A DNA stretch of 64,000 bases from Neospora caninum Liverpool (GCF_000208865.1 NC_018397.1:4121748-4185747), one strand, 5' to 3'. Positions 47,601-59,136 are shown, counted from the first letter of the stretch. Numbers and translations: made by a program. Notes: generated by a model from the letters alone, not told the origin.

Positions 47601-50600
47601 TGCGTCTTGGGGCCTCTCACCTCGTACGGCTTTTGTGTAATTGGTTCTTTTCGTTCCCCGTTTTTCTCCATATCCGTCCACTTTCGTTGTATTTCTTTTC
47701 CGTGGCGCTCTGGTCCCCCAGCTGCCGACAGGAAGGGACGTGACTTGTCAAGATTCTCACCTATCTTCTCTCGGTAGAAGTGGGCGGTTTCTTTGCTTGT
47801 CAAGTTGCGCGTCTCGTCGTCGAGGATTCGCAAGATTTCGCGCGTTTGTTGTTCGTCTTCTGTCAGGTGTCCCCCCTTCTGGCATGCCTCGCCTCCGTTT
47901 CCTGTTTGAGGGTTTCCTTTCTCTCCTTCTCTTTCGGTCGTCTTCTTCTCCCTCAGCCACTTGCGCATTTCACTCTTGACTGTTCGGCGGCTACGGGGGC
48001 TCAACTCGCGCAAGCGTGGCAGCTCGGGGCATCCCGTCACCTCGCTTCTACGGTCTGCTTCCTTGTTGCCTGCTCTCGGGCTGTCTCTTATCTTTGTTGT
48101 TTTCCCCACCTCAGCGTCGCTTTCTTCCCCCAGCTGGATGTGTCCGCCTCCTGCAGCTCGGATCAGGATGTCACCCAGTTCCTCCGCAACCCAGGTGCTA
48201 TCCAAACAGCCCTCTCCTAGACCTCCTCTCTGTTTCTCGCTCTTATCCTCTCTGGTATTCTCGCTCTCAGTCTCCCTCTTAACGTCTCCGGTATTCGGCC
48301 TCTCAACCTCCCTGGCATTCTCTTTCTTCGTCTCTCTGTTGAAAGCGCTCGTGGCGTCTCTCTTGATCTCTCTCTTGTTCCCTCTATTCTTCTCCAGGAC
48401 GTCCGTTACGTCTCCGGTATTCGGCCTCTCAACCTCCCTGGCATTCTCTTTCTTCGTCTCTCTGTTGAAAGCGCTCGTGGCGTCTCTCTTGATCTCTCTC
48501 TTGTTCCCTCTATTCTTCTCCAGGACGTCCGTCCCGCCAATTCGTGGGCCTTTGCCTGGTGGTGAAGGGAAAACAGGGCCGGAGATGCCGACAGAGGTAT
48601 CCGTAATTTGGTGTTCATTGGAAGGTCGTGGTAGCAAAGAAAGCGGCGAATGTGTGGCGAGTGCTTCCTCGTCTTTCAGAGCTCCCAGAGACCCAGTGGC
48701 TTCTCTCAAAGCGAGCAGGTCAATGGCATAGGAAGAGCCCAAAGCGTCTCGCGCAGCACTGCAAAATGGGGAGGACGGCGAAGAACCGGAACGAGTTGGG
48801 GGAGGGAGGGCGCTTCTCTCCTTTCCTGTCTTTTCGTCTGTTCTCGTCCCCCTGTCTGAGAGCGATGCTGGTCGCACATGCGTTTCGGATTGCCCTCGCC
48901 TCCGATCTGCTGCGTGGCGATCTCCGTTTTTCTTCCGCGAAGACCCCGCCCTGCTAGCTGCAGGCGAAAGCCTGGAAGGCGGCGAACGGCCTGTTCTTGG
49001 CAAAGAGGAACACAGCCTCGCCTCTGAAGGCTTTAGCACTTTCCTCGTTTTGTCTCTGTTTGTTTCGCAGAGCCCTGCGCGGCCACTGGTTCTTCCGCCA
49101 GCGCCACTCTGACGACTGAGCCGCGGTGTACGCGCACCTTTGACACTCTCCCCGCAGCCAGGAAAATCGAGGGACGAGACGGCGGAACCGCGTCCAGGCC
49201 TGGTTCGTTCATGCCCGCTCGAAGCCGCCTCTCCCCTCAGCTGCTCTTCATGGGCATGGTCCTCTGCAGGTGGGCACACGATGCCAGTTGTGGGTGGTGT
49301 GAGAGCACAAGAAGGGATTACACTAGGGCCAATCGGGAGCAGTGAGGAAGGCGAACAGCGTTCCTGTCGCCACCGCAAAGTGCGGGAGAAGGAAGAGCAC
49401 GGTCTGGCGCGAGGGACAGAGGAGGGAGGCGACGCCAAGGGGGACTCGGGAGAGAAGGCGGTGGAGTGGGTACAAAGCCCGGAGGGCAGATAATCATTCC
49501 ACCTGCGAAGCAGACGCTCGGCTCTCTCTTTATCGTGGAAACTTTGGTGGAAGGTGTCTGTCCCTCTCAGCTCAGTGTCGTTCTCTCGTCTTTTGATTGG
49601 CCGTTCTTGGCTGTCCCGCCCAACGCGTTCTCCCCCTTCTTCGCTGATTTCAAAGAAGCCCGGCCGCCTCTCTTGCTTCGTCTCTGTCTTTTCCGGGGAT
49701 CCTTTCAGGCACGCCGGAGGGGTTTCCCGATGTTTCAAAGGGAGATTTGCGTTGTGTCCGTGTTTTGCGCTCAGCAGAACGTTTCCACTCTGCGGTCTCC
49801 GTTTCTCTCCGGCGCCTTTCTTCCCCGCAGCAGGGCGCTTTCCCGTCGTTGAGCTCCGTCGATCCATTCCGCGTGCATCCATTGATGCATCACTTCGTGA
49901 CTGTTGTGCGCACAAGCCTCCGTTTGCCTCCTGTCGTGGTTCCGCTGCTCTTTTCTCTGGCAACTGACAAGCTTCGTTCGCTCCACTGCGGAGTGTGTCC
50001 ACGCCAGATTTTTCTGGTCCTTCGCACGCCCTCCCCCGACGTGCCTCTTTGGTGGCTCTTCGTGCGTTGCTTTCTGCCACATCTTTGGCTTCCTGTAGTT
50101 CTTCAGGCTCCTCGCTGTAGCTGACGCAGCAGCTGCTGAGAGTTGAAGAGTGATACGAATGCTTTCCAGTTTCTGTTGTAGGTACCGGGCTCGAGGGGAG
50201 CTGCCCCGTGAGGCCAGCTGTGGAGGCGACTGTCGATGCCTGGCGACTGGGCATTCGGCGAGACGCAGTCGGACGCGAAAAAGAAGCAGAAAAAGCATAG
50301 GAAGAAGGAAGTGAAGACGAAGGGTGTTTAAGGTAAGGGCGTGGACTTGCAGCGGTGAGCAACGGCGACGGCTCACAAGCTGCTGCAGAGGACGATACAC
50401 AAGGAGGAAGGCCAGAGGCGAACGAAGGACACGAAGGGGGAGGGGAACAAGCAGCCGAGGAAGAAACACTGAACGCAGTGGAGGGAGGCGCGAAAGTAGA
50501 ATACTCGGAAGAGAAAGGGTAAAGGGCTGTCGATGTTTTTTGAACAATGGGAGAATAGCAGGGCTGGACAGAGGAAGAGCGAGACAGGGTAGGTGACAAA

Positions 50601-50710
50601 CGGCAATGCGAAGGACGGAGAGACGGAGAAGCACAAGTGCTTGGAAGCCTGCTCGTTTGAATCCTGCTTCCCGTTAGAGCAGGATCAAGTGGATGAGGAG
50701 GGCCTTCCAT
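36812..50710 (-). CDS. Giant coiled-coil protein, about 2214 residues
   Basis: Sixteen exons, every phase closing: 50710-47761, 47209-47100, 46474-46378, 45957-45828, 45284-45213, 44798-44762, 44439-44396, 43825-43766, 43456-43404, 43036-42966, 42599-42531, 42151-42096, 41526-41487, 40364-40203, 39833-39755, 39426-36812 (stop). Residues 1-900 are disordered, with a 42-residue duplication at 727-810. From about 925 (TREILRILDDETRNL, HFYREKIASFGQERQSYIEQF) to about 1390 the small exons encode heptad-like coiled coil (RANELRKALGETRGKLEASE, ALRQECEELQSELRAL). The rest is Ser-rich, including near-pure Ser at about 1407-1563. Exon 2 ends at a GC donor (CAG|GCAAGA). FYREKI..F..ER recalls centrosomal CCDC77-type proteins, but only weakly. 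A structural or scaffold role is inference. No catalytic motif seen. Confidence 0.82.
38765..39240 (+). repeat. GAAGAGGAAGAT-type purine tract (codes poly-Ser on minus)
   Basis: About 475 bp of nearly pure A/G on the plus strand with recurring GAAGAGGAAGAAGATGAG units. Read on the minus strand within the last exon of the coiled-coil gene it gives runs of Ser with scattered Ala and Phe. Glu-rich and Lys-rich plus-strand frames here are shadows. Confidence 0.9.
40640..40674. repeat. (TA)n microsatellite in coiled-coil gene intron
   Basis: About 35-bp TA run between exons 13 and 14 of the minus-strand coiled-coil gene. Confidence 0.95.
41055..41165. repeat. Compound (TA)n/(TGTA) tract in intron
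   Basis: About 110 bp of TA runs separated by CATG, CATAAAGATG and GTTTATG blocks, in the same intron as the 40640 repeat. Confidence 0.93.
44614..44649. repeat. (TA)n microsatellite in intron
   Basis: About 36-bp perfect TA run between exons 6 and 7 of the coiled-coil gene. Confidence 0.95.
46817..46860. repeat. (TA)n tract in GC-AG intron
   Basis: TA run with ATGCATA and ACTT interruptions, between exons 2 and 3 of the coiled-coil gene. A shorter run is at 47365-47382 in intron 1. Confidence 0.93.
48282..48533 (-). repeat. Two 126-bp direct repeats in coding sequence
   Basis: Copies 48282-48407 and 48408-48533 differ at only one base, the last. On the minus strand each encodes 42 residues beginning TDVLEKNRGNKREIKR and ending ERPNTGDV. 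The length is a multiple of three, so the frame continues. A recent in-frame tandem duplication. Confidence 0.95.
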
Positions 50711-51686
50711 TTTTACTGTGTTCTCGACTGCCTCTGAAGCCGGAAACGAAACCGCAGAGAACGGCCGACACTGGGAAGATAGACGAAATTAGGAGCAATA
50801 TCGATGTAGAGACTGAGGGAAAAAATAAGGGAGCGGTACAACGGGAAAGGGAGGGAGGAGTAGAGAGGCTTACTGTGGTTGCCAAACGGAGGGTCAAAGG
50901 ACAAAAGGAGAGAGGGCTCTTGTCGGAGCATGCCAACTCACAGAAAACAAAGAACATGTGTTTTATTTGATCATCATGACTCACGGTATCACGAACTTCG
51001 CTATCAGATGAAGACTGCTCTTCTCTCTGACCCGAACGGGGGCGTACACGTATCTCTACATCCTGTGTCTACGGGGCGAAGGATAAATTCACACCTGATT
51101 GTCTGCGTAAAGATACGTGTCCTCAGCGCTGTTGTCGCCTCTATCCGTTTTAATACGTGTAGGTAAACGGAGCACGCGCGCCTTTGCCGGCAATATCATA
51201 AATTATTTCTATACCACCTTCCCGCGCGAAGGAGACGACACCAAATGTGAATCACGTTTGTCGTGAGTGCTGTCCGCCTGATGACGAAAGAAAGATCGAC
51301 GACGAAACAGAGACCAGACGAAAAGTGTCTAGGCTGAAACAACAACGCCCGATGATCCGCGGAGAAATGCTTGCCATTTGAAAACGGGGAATCCTATTCG
51401 TGTTGGAACAGACAACCCGGTGTTCCTCGAACGACCTAGCAGTCACTGAAGTAGGCAGGTTAACTTGCAGCTGTCTTTTCAGCGAAGCGGGAATGGACAG
51501 TTTTTTTTAATTCTCAGCAAAAGCTCCTGCGGGTCCTGGAGGCATCCGTGCGTGGTGGTCGGCGGTGGCGCTGTAAAGCGTTTCTGTTTGATTCGGCACA
51601 ACGACGATTTGTGTCGGACACGGAAGCTGAAGGCCAAAACTGAGAAAAGCCCCTTCTTCGCGGGTCAGACTGTGCTAGTCTAAGCT
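50711..51686. other. Intergenic, promoter side of coiled-coil gene
   Basis: About 1 kb between the start of the minus-strand coiled-coil gene and the stop of the minus-strand gene above it. Should hold the former's promoter and the latter's 3' UTR. No reading frame with protein character or repeats seen. Confidence 0.55.
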
Positions 51687-53682
51687 TCACAGATTAAACC
51701 ACTGGAGCTCTACGCTGGTCCTGCCGGTTCGCGTTTCGCCGGGTGTAAACGGAGTTATCGGATCTCCGTAGCCACCTTGTCCAATTTGCGTGTATGACGG
51801 AGATGAGGCAAGGAGCAGCCGTGAAGACCACGGAAACAGGCGATTCAGAGAGAGAACCCTCTTTTTCTCGGTGAGCGGCCTCGCGAAAATGTCCAACCTT
51901 CCATTCGTCGCGTTCTCACAGTGTACGCTTTTTTCCAGTGCACCGCTTCCGAGTGTGATCGCGGGGCCGTTTGTTTACGCATGCCACACATGAGGGGAAA
52001 ACGCAGAGACCTGGCAAGTTCTCGTAATGGAAAGAAACCGTCCGCCCGCTGCCAGGTCAATAGATCAAAGGTCACGGGCACAAGTAGTCCTCGTTTCCGC
52101 CGAGCGCTGTTCCTCTCCAGGAGAAAACAGATGCCCAACAGAGTACTCACAGAGCGAAACATGCCGGATTTCCCAGAACAACGAGTCAGGAGAATGGCAG
52201 GGACACCGTATCTGGAGCAAAGTATGTTTCGGCCAGTAGAACGCTTGAAATTGGAAAGCGAAAGCCAACTTGCTGGTGCAGGCATCCGCCAGAGCAGAAT
52301 CAGTGGCGGAATGAACAGAACGGTTGATCCATGACATTTTGAGCAGCTGGTTTCGTAAAAAAGAAGGCTGGACCGCTCGTCAGTCGTTAGCTTGAAATCT
52401 CCAAACTCATGAACGGCCGGACACGACGCGAGATCACACCGCACAGCGGGGTATCCCTCGATACAACACGTTCTTTTGTGTCGACGAGGGAACTCGCACG
52501 GGGTGCACATTTTCTCTGTATCTCTCCGCTGCAGTGAATCCACCGTAGGTCTGGGAATTGAAGATGTCGGCGTCAGTCGGTCAACCACAGAGATTCCAAC
52601 GTGCTTTGCTGCGGAGAGAGAAGGCAGGTCGGATCGATGCACACGTACGCACTGGGGGGCTCCACCGATTTCATATATCGTTCGTTAGTGTACAGTGCTA
52701 CAAAAAAGAGGTATTCTCGTTTAACCAGGTGCAGCAACAGGACACCGCTTCTCTCTGTGACGAAACCCAAATTACCAGAAACGTCTAGCAAGGACACTCG
52801 TACAGTATCCGCATGCAAACAAAGAACGGCACCAACGCCCTTATTGGATCCGAGATCCAAGGAAGGAACCTCATGAGGGCAGCTTTTTCCAAGGAGTGCA
52901 GTCTTCGTGGTTTACAACATGAATGCCTTTTGATTACCGGATCCAAGTTGTGTTGTGCTCGTCATGAGAGTCGCAGGCGAAAAGGCGCCGCCTTGCTGTC
53001 GACCGCACACGTGAGGGTGTATTCTTACTTTTTTCTTCCAAAACCATCTTTCACCAGCCCCACATGTATAACACGGACAGCCGGTGACGCGTGCCCCAGT
53101 AGAGGCAACAGAACTATCCACCATCTGCGGGAAACGAAAGAATCGAAAGGGCTTCAACCTTTCGTGCCTCTCGATCGCCGACGTTTGTACCGTGAAACAG
53201 AAAGCGGCAGATATGCCGCAGGAATCGTTCAGTGACTCAGTCTGTTCAGCGTCTCGGGTGCGGTGGGTTCGGCTGTCGTCGCGAAAGGCACAGATAACGT
53301 TTCGGTACAGTCGTCCTTCGTTCTACGTTTCATGTGAGCGAACTACCCTGGTCGTATAATCTGTGGCCAGAAGATCTCAAGAATACAAAGAGCATCCCTG
53401 CCTGGGAAAACTGAAGCCTGGCTGCGAGAATGTGTATACGGAAAAACGTTTGCGAGTCCCGTCTTAGACAAACGCGCAACGTACGCGCCAGCCGGCGCTA
53501 AATCTACACTCATACACCGCACAGAAATATCTAATGGACATGTCGAAAATTTCCCTTTCGAAACTTCCCGAATAGAAGAACCCCGGCGGGAAACGAGAAA
53601 CCAGATGCCGCCCAACGACCCCTACAACCGCCACACCGACTCCCACGACGAGCGCGTGCATCTTTACTCCCTGTTTACCCAT
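51687..53682 (-). CDS. Unrecognised secreted/membrane Cys-containing protein
   Basis: Exons 53682-53485, 53124-53029, 52869-52649 and 52550-52151 (phases 0/0/2/0 close), then a terminal exon beginning somewhere near 51880 and stopping at 51687; its acceptor is unresolved. The N-terminus MGKQGVKMHALVVGVGVAVV looks like a signal peptide or anchor. Exon 2 has GCPCYTCGAGERW. Exon 3 (SNKGVGAVLCLHADTVRVSL, LLLHLVKREYLFFVALY) is beta-like. Exon 4 is Cys-bearing (KMCTPCEF, RTCCIEGY, RCDLASCPAVHEF, CSKC) and ends in a hydrophobic stretch TVLFIPPLILLW, a possible membrane helix. The C-terminus reads YTQIGQGGYGDPITPF and closes VELQWFNL. I recognise no family. The start lies only 103 bp from the PCMT stop upstream. 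Confidence 0.62.
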
Positions 53683-53715
53683 GTGTTATTTTAAGTGGTC
53701 CCGGCAAAACAAAAA

Positions 53716-53797
53716 CCGTTCCACCACTTATCGTTCTCCAAAACCCGTTCCACCACTAATCGTTCTCCAAAACCCGTTCCACCACTTATCGTTCTCC
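53716..53797 (-). repeat. Three 29-bp direct repeats across the PCMT stop codon
   Basis: Three copies at 29-bp spacing (starts 53716, 53745, 53774; unit CCGTTCCACCACTTATCGTT plus CTCCAAAAC), one substitution in the middle copy, third copy truncated. The PCMT stop (53786-53788) lies in the third copy. The array fills most of the 103-bp gap to the next gene. Confidence 0.93.
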
Positions 53798-56569
53798 TTG
53801 CGTGCTTGATTGCTTGACTAGGGGGACATACATCACACCCATGAGTTTCTTCACACGGACGTTCCCCTCGCTGTCTTTGGTCACTTCCACGAACACCTGG
53901 TTGGGCTCCGACAACCAGCCTCTCCCCCTCGGCTGTCTATCGGTTTCGTTTTCCCCTACTCCCTCGAAAAGCACACGCCCGTCAGCGGTCGTTTCCACAG
54001 GCACAACCATTTTGCCGCCGAACGCCAGTTGAGCAAGCAGTTCCTTTGGAATCGCCGACGCAGCTGCGCCGACGTGAATCGCGTCGTAGGGACCATCTTC
54101 GGGATACCCTTTCCATCCGTCTCCGACACGGAGCCGGAAATGCGGGTTTGCGAGAAGGTCGGGATACGCCGCCTTCACTTTGCTGAAGAACGCCACACAC
54201 ACCCAGCAGACGCAAGAGGCACCTCAGAGACCCGGACGGAAAGACAACGAAAGACCGGTGGTCGCGTGTTCGTGAGGTGTACGTACAGCTCAGATGGGGC
54301 GCACCAGCTGAAAGCCGCCAGTCGTTGGTCGACAGCAAAGCGGCACGTAGACAGCGCCGAGAACAACACTTGGAGACGAAAGACGAAGCTGATTCTTTAC
54401 CAGCATCCCCGCACTCAATCAGTTCCCGCCGACTCTGTACTTTTCACCCCAAAGCGGCACGACGGGGAAGAGCAAACGTCTTTGCTCGGTTCCTCTTCAG
54501 AGAGGCCGTATTAGATCGAACGTGAAAGTTTTAGCGTCGGAGCCTTTCTTTCGACCATTTCTCGTAGAAAAGAGCGGCGGGCTTTGTATTCCTTGGGTTC
54601 CGTCTCTTTTCCGAGTGCTCCAGTGCTTACTTGATAGAATACTTAACCAGATCAGGAAGATACTCGATTCCAACGGCCACGCCTTCGGGGGTGTCGGGAT
54701 ATGGCGAGCTTCCTGCGCCTCTCACACCAACCATGCGTGCCATGCAAGCAGTCAGGTAGCCTGAACCGGAACCTGAAAAAAAAGTGTGTAGGAAAACGAA
54801 CGGGATCCGAATAAGGGACTCCGACGAACTAAAGAAACCGCATGCACACATATAAGAAGAAAACACTCAAGAGAGGAAGTATGCACATGGACGTGGACAT
54901 ATCAAACAAAAGCTAAGCTCTGCTTCTCCTTGAAGTTTTCTCCCTTTCCTTCTTCGGTGTTCGTTTCGCTTTTCAAAATATGTTTTGGTCTTCACTTACC
55001 GACGTCGAGAGCCCGATTCCCAGGAACGAGATGATCTTTCAAAGCTTCGAGAGCGGATGCATGCATATGAGGAGCCGAAATCGTCGCAGACGACACTCCC
55101 AGGGGCTGAGGCATATCTGCGTAGGGGCACACGTCGATGAAGTTCCCTCGATCTATCTGAAAAGGGAAAGATAACAAAGACACAAGGGGACGCATTCACC
55201 CCAATATGCCAGCGAACCCCAAAGAAACAGATTTCTCCGGCGATGGCTCCCGCCACTCGGATCTGCAGCTGTATTAGCACACATCCCATGCCCAGACGCC
55301 GCCCTTTTCTTGCTGATATTTTCTCCCAACCCGGTACGACCAAAGGGGACACGAATACGGGCTTTCCATCGGAAAAGCTTACGTCTGTTCCTCTATGTCA
55401 TGCACATATACATCCAAATAACGCTTATTTATACGTATACAGATATATATAATACATAAGTAATACAGGCACATTCAGCATACACAGATATCTTTGAAAT
55501 ATGCGCGTTGTTCGTTTTGGCTTTATTTTGTTCATGCGTTATATGAGTAGGTAGTGTTACGTGTTTTATCTGTTACGCGTTGTCCTGAGTGCATTACGCT
55601 TGCAAAATTTTTCATGTATGTATATGGATGCATCTGCGATCTTACGCTTTTCATAGTGTCGTAGACCCTTTTGTCTCGAATGATTTTCGAGGCTCGAAGA
55701 TTGTCGACGAGCTCATCGTTGCTTGAGCCTGAGCAGCGCCAAGCCATGGTGCCTCTCTGCTGCCTCTCTGCACTCGCAGTTACGTCGTGGCCACCCTCTC
55801 CTTCCAAAGACCTTGTGTCGAAGTTTATCTCTTCCTCGCTCTCTTCGTCTTCTCTCCTAGCTTCTCTCTCTTCTTCGATCTTTTCGTCTTTCTCTTCTTT
55901 TTCTCTGTAGCTGGCTTCTGGCGACCGTTCGTTCGTGGCAAAGTACAGCAGCGGCGCGCCTGACGGGTCGGGGACGGAAGGAGACTGGAAAGGAAGAGAG
56001 GCAGAAGACCCCCACGTCAGATCTCGCCCCCCGGCTCTCGGAACTCGTCCGTCTGTTGTGGCGCTGCCCGTTTGTTCTGCAGAACTGACTGAGCGACGAA
56101 GAGCGGCAGGAGCCGAAGGAGGCGACAGCAGCGGCGAGGCAGAGAGAAACGAGAGATGAAGGGAACGGAAGAGAAGAAGGTGTCGGAGGAAAGGCGAGAC
56201 GGATAATGAAGCCCGCGAGGCAAAACGTTCCGTCTGTGAAAGCGCTGCCGCTTCCAAAGACAGTTTCAGATCTTCGCTCCGCTCAAACGCAGAAGGAAAC
56301 AGAGACGGCGGGTGTGTGCGGGAAGATGGCGGTAACCCTGCGGCGTCTGTGACGACGGAACACGCAGTAGAGGTCGAGGTGGCGAGTTCGCCCCGAACGC
56401 CCGAGAAAGAAAGCGACGGGAAAAGAAACGAAATCGCGAGCTGCGCCAAAAACACACGTCTAGTCGGGCGCGTGACACTCGCGCGAGGTGGACATACACC
56501 GGAACTGAGTGCCAGCGTCACCGCCACAGCACACGCGCGAGGAGCCGGGAAACTGGACGGAAAAGGCAT
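53786..56569 (-). CDS. PCMT1: Protein-L-isoaspartate O-methyltransferase, long leader
   Basis: Four exons: 56569-55646, 55156-55000, 54772-54631 and 54182-53786 (stop TAA); phases 0/1/2 close, 539 codons. Methylates isoaspartyl residues from S-adenosylmethionine to start protein repair. Family signatures in order: [47 protein letters not shown] loop [43 protein letters not shown] and [10 protein letters not shown] leader of about 274 residues precedes [11 protein letters not shown] (Met at 55747). It contains hydrophobic stretches ([31 protein letters not shown]), Ser-rich sequence and an acidic [15 protein letters not shown] block. Starting at 55747 gives 265 residues, nearer the usual size of about 227. 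Which start is used is open; the long form suggests targeting to the secretory pathway or an organelle. Confidence 0.93.
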
Positions 56570-59136
56570 TCTTTCCCGGGTGGACCCTGCGGAAAATCAT
56601 CACTTTTTCGGCGCCAGACTTGCTTGCTTCATTAGACGTCACCGAAAAAGGAAATTCACGACGTTTGGTGTCAATTTGTGTATATCGGTCGACAGCGACT
56701 CGGCCGGCAACGCGCCAGAGCACACGTACCAAAAAGGGCATGCAGAGGAGGTAGCTGTTTCCTTACGCTGGCTAGATGGTCAACGCGAGGGACGAGGTTC
56801 TCGTACCTTCGATTCGGTCCAGAAAAAGAAGCCTGAAAGTCGAAAATCACAGTTCAGCAAGTTCTATGGAAAGAGAACTCCTGAGAAACTTAGTTGCGAA
56901 AGTTAGAGAAAACAAGGGAGACGAGAGCGGAAGACACGGCGGGCAACCGTACCTGAGGCACCTGAAGCGCGAGACTCACCCAGCCGGAGACACGATTCTT
57001 ATACGGACTCGAATCATCGCAGGCCGACAGCCAAACGCTTCCGTTCTCTATTATCGTGGGCTTCTCTCTCTAGCTTTACTCCGATATTCCGACCAGAAGC
57101 CTATCAGCTTACGCTTCTCACGCTGATGCATACATACATAGTAGATACGTTTTTTAGAAAGATACCACATGTCTCTTAAGAACGCCTTCGTCTATCCAAC
57201 TCAGTCGTTCGCCGATGTGACACTGCTAGGACTCTCCCTCCCACCTGTGCCCGAGGTTCTTTCTGGTGCATTTTGTGATTCGTGTCGATGCTGAGGGAAG
57301 GCGAAGACGAACCGTTGTTTCACGCCGCCAATCGGTAGGACTCCACTTGCATGTTCTGGGAGAGAATCCAAAATCCCAGTGTACTTGTGTCGTATCCCGC
57401 CGTTGGCGCGTCAAATCCCATTGAGCCTCCACGCACGTTCATCCAAAAATATATATGTATGTTCCATTAAGTAACAATATCTATGTACATATATATATAT
57501 ATATATATATATAGTAAATATATGCGCTCACGGTCATTCGTGTAACGATCTCCATGCCCACATACAATTCGCGGTGGCTACAAATGTAAATATTTACATA
57601 TATATCCAGTGAGAGAGGGGTGTAAACGCGATAGAGAAAGAAGTAGATCATTTCAGGCGAAAGATGTTTGGTGGCTGAAAAGACTGCAACACGCTCACTA
57701 TTGTAGCGACGTGTCCTTTCATGTGTATCGAGTTACAGAGGATTACACAAAAATCTGCTGCAGTTTTGTGATTTTGGTTTTGACGAGTCGGTGCTTTTCT
57801 ACCTTTCCTCATCAGAGAATATAGTACGACCACGTATATCTTTGAGGTTTGCGTGCGCGTCTTTTCTCCCTCGTGTCTGTGTTGAGACAGACCTCTACTA
57901 TTGCTGTGGTCGTGTTTGCCCCTACACGTACGGTTCGTCGGTCAAAGGGGACTCATGTTTTTGCCTTTTTTTCCTTCGCTGCAGTTCACCTTTTTGTGGG
58001 ATTTCTGTGCACATGCGGCTGTCTACCGATGATGCTAGGCCGCGGTCGCCTTCTGTCTCCGCTCTGACTCTGGGCCAGCTCTGGCGTTTGTTTGCCGCTC
58101 CACATCTGCGAGGAGTGCTGGTGTTTGGAGAAAACAGTGACTGCGTCTTTCACTGGCGAGAGGAAGGCGGCGAGAAAGTGTCTTTCCCAATCTTGCAACT
58201 CGTGAGAAGAAATACGAAGCCGAGAGAACGATGCGCGATGACACTCAGAAGCAGCGAGACAGAAGCTGACCAACGGCGAAGACGGGAAACTTCTATTGGA
58301 GACTGAAAAAGAGGGAAGGCGGGACGAACTCGTTGAGGAAGACAGAAGCGCAGTTGTGCTGCACTTCACCTCGCACAATCGCAACGCGCCGTGGTGACGA
58401 GAACGAGGCCGGCCGCTCAATTAAAGAAGAACAAGGTCAGAAACGACAGGATGAGAAACAGGAAAACGAAGCCATGGGCCAGCGCCGAAGATGGCTAGGA
58501 CTGGAGCGAAAAGAAAAGGGGTACAGAGACGGCGAATTCCAGTCTCGGGCGAAACGCGAAAACGCTCTAAAAAGACGGTCGACGAAAGACGAGGAGAGAT
58601 ACGTCCCCCCAACATAGCATCCGGAAAAACAGAAGCACGACGCAACTGCTGAAGGAGAAAGCGCATATCATGGAAGCAAACGGTGAGGAAATAAAGGGTC
58701 AAAACGTCACTCAGCTCGACCTCACATAGGAGGGACCGTCAGACACACTTATGAGCCTTTGTAGACTCAGACAAACAGAAAACACATCTGAACCTGACCT
58801 ACATCTCCACACATGCACACATATTTACAGATACGGAATTACGGAATGATGTATGAATATACGCTTATGGGTCTAGAGATGCAGGCGACAATATGTGCGC
58901 GATAACCCTAAACTCATCGACGGATCTACGAGGAACGCAGAAGAGTCTACGGAGAAGCTGGTTGTTCCAGGCTGAGCAACAGCTTGGGAATCCTCGCCCA
59001 ACCGCGCCGAGGCACTACCAGAAACGAGCACGAGGCGACGCAGAACAAAACGAGGCTGAACAGCGACAAAGAAGACCAGACCCAACGTGGACGGAGAATC
59101 GAGCGCTCCTCAACTGCGAGATCTCCGTCCCGTCGC
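56570..59136. other. Intergenic, PCMT promoter side / WDR75 3' side
   Basis: About 2.6 kb upstream of PCMT and downstream of the WDR75-like stop. TA run at 57488-57513. A plus-strand frame at 57791-58306 contains SALTLGQLWRLFAAPHLRG and then VLVFGENSDCVFHWREE, which reads somewhat like protein, but it lacks splice or family support. No gene called. Confidence 0.5.
57488..57513. repeat. (TA)n microsatellite
   Basis: TA run of about 26 bp upstream of PCMT. Confidence 0.93.

Noticed and set aside
47351..47760. Continuation of the long first exon of the coiled-coil gene
   Set aside because: The frame stays open, but the GTGAGA donor after 47761 leads in phase to the coil-forming exon 47209-47100. 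Retention would end in low-quality sequence and a TA repeat.
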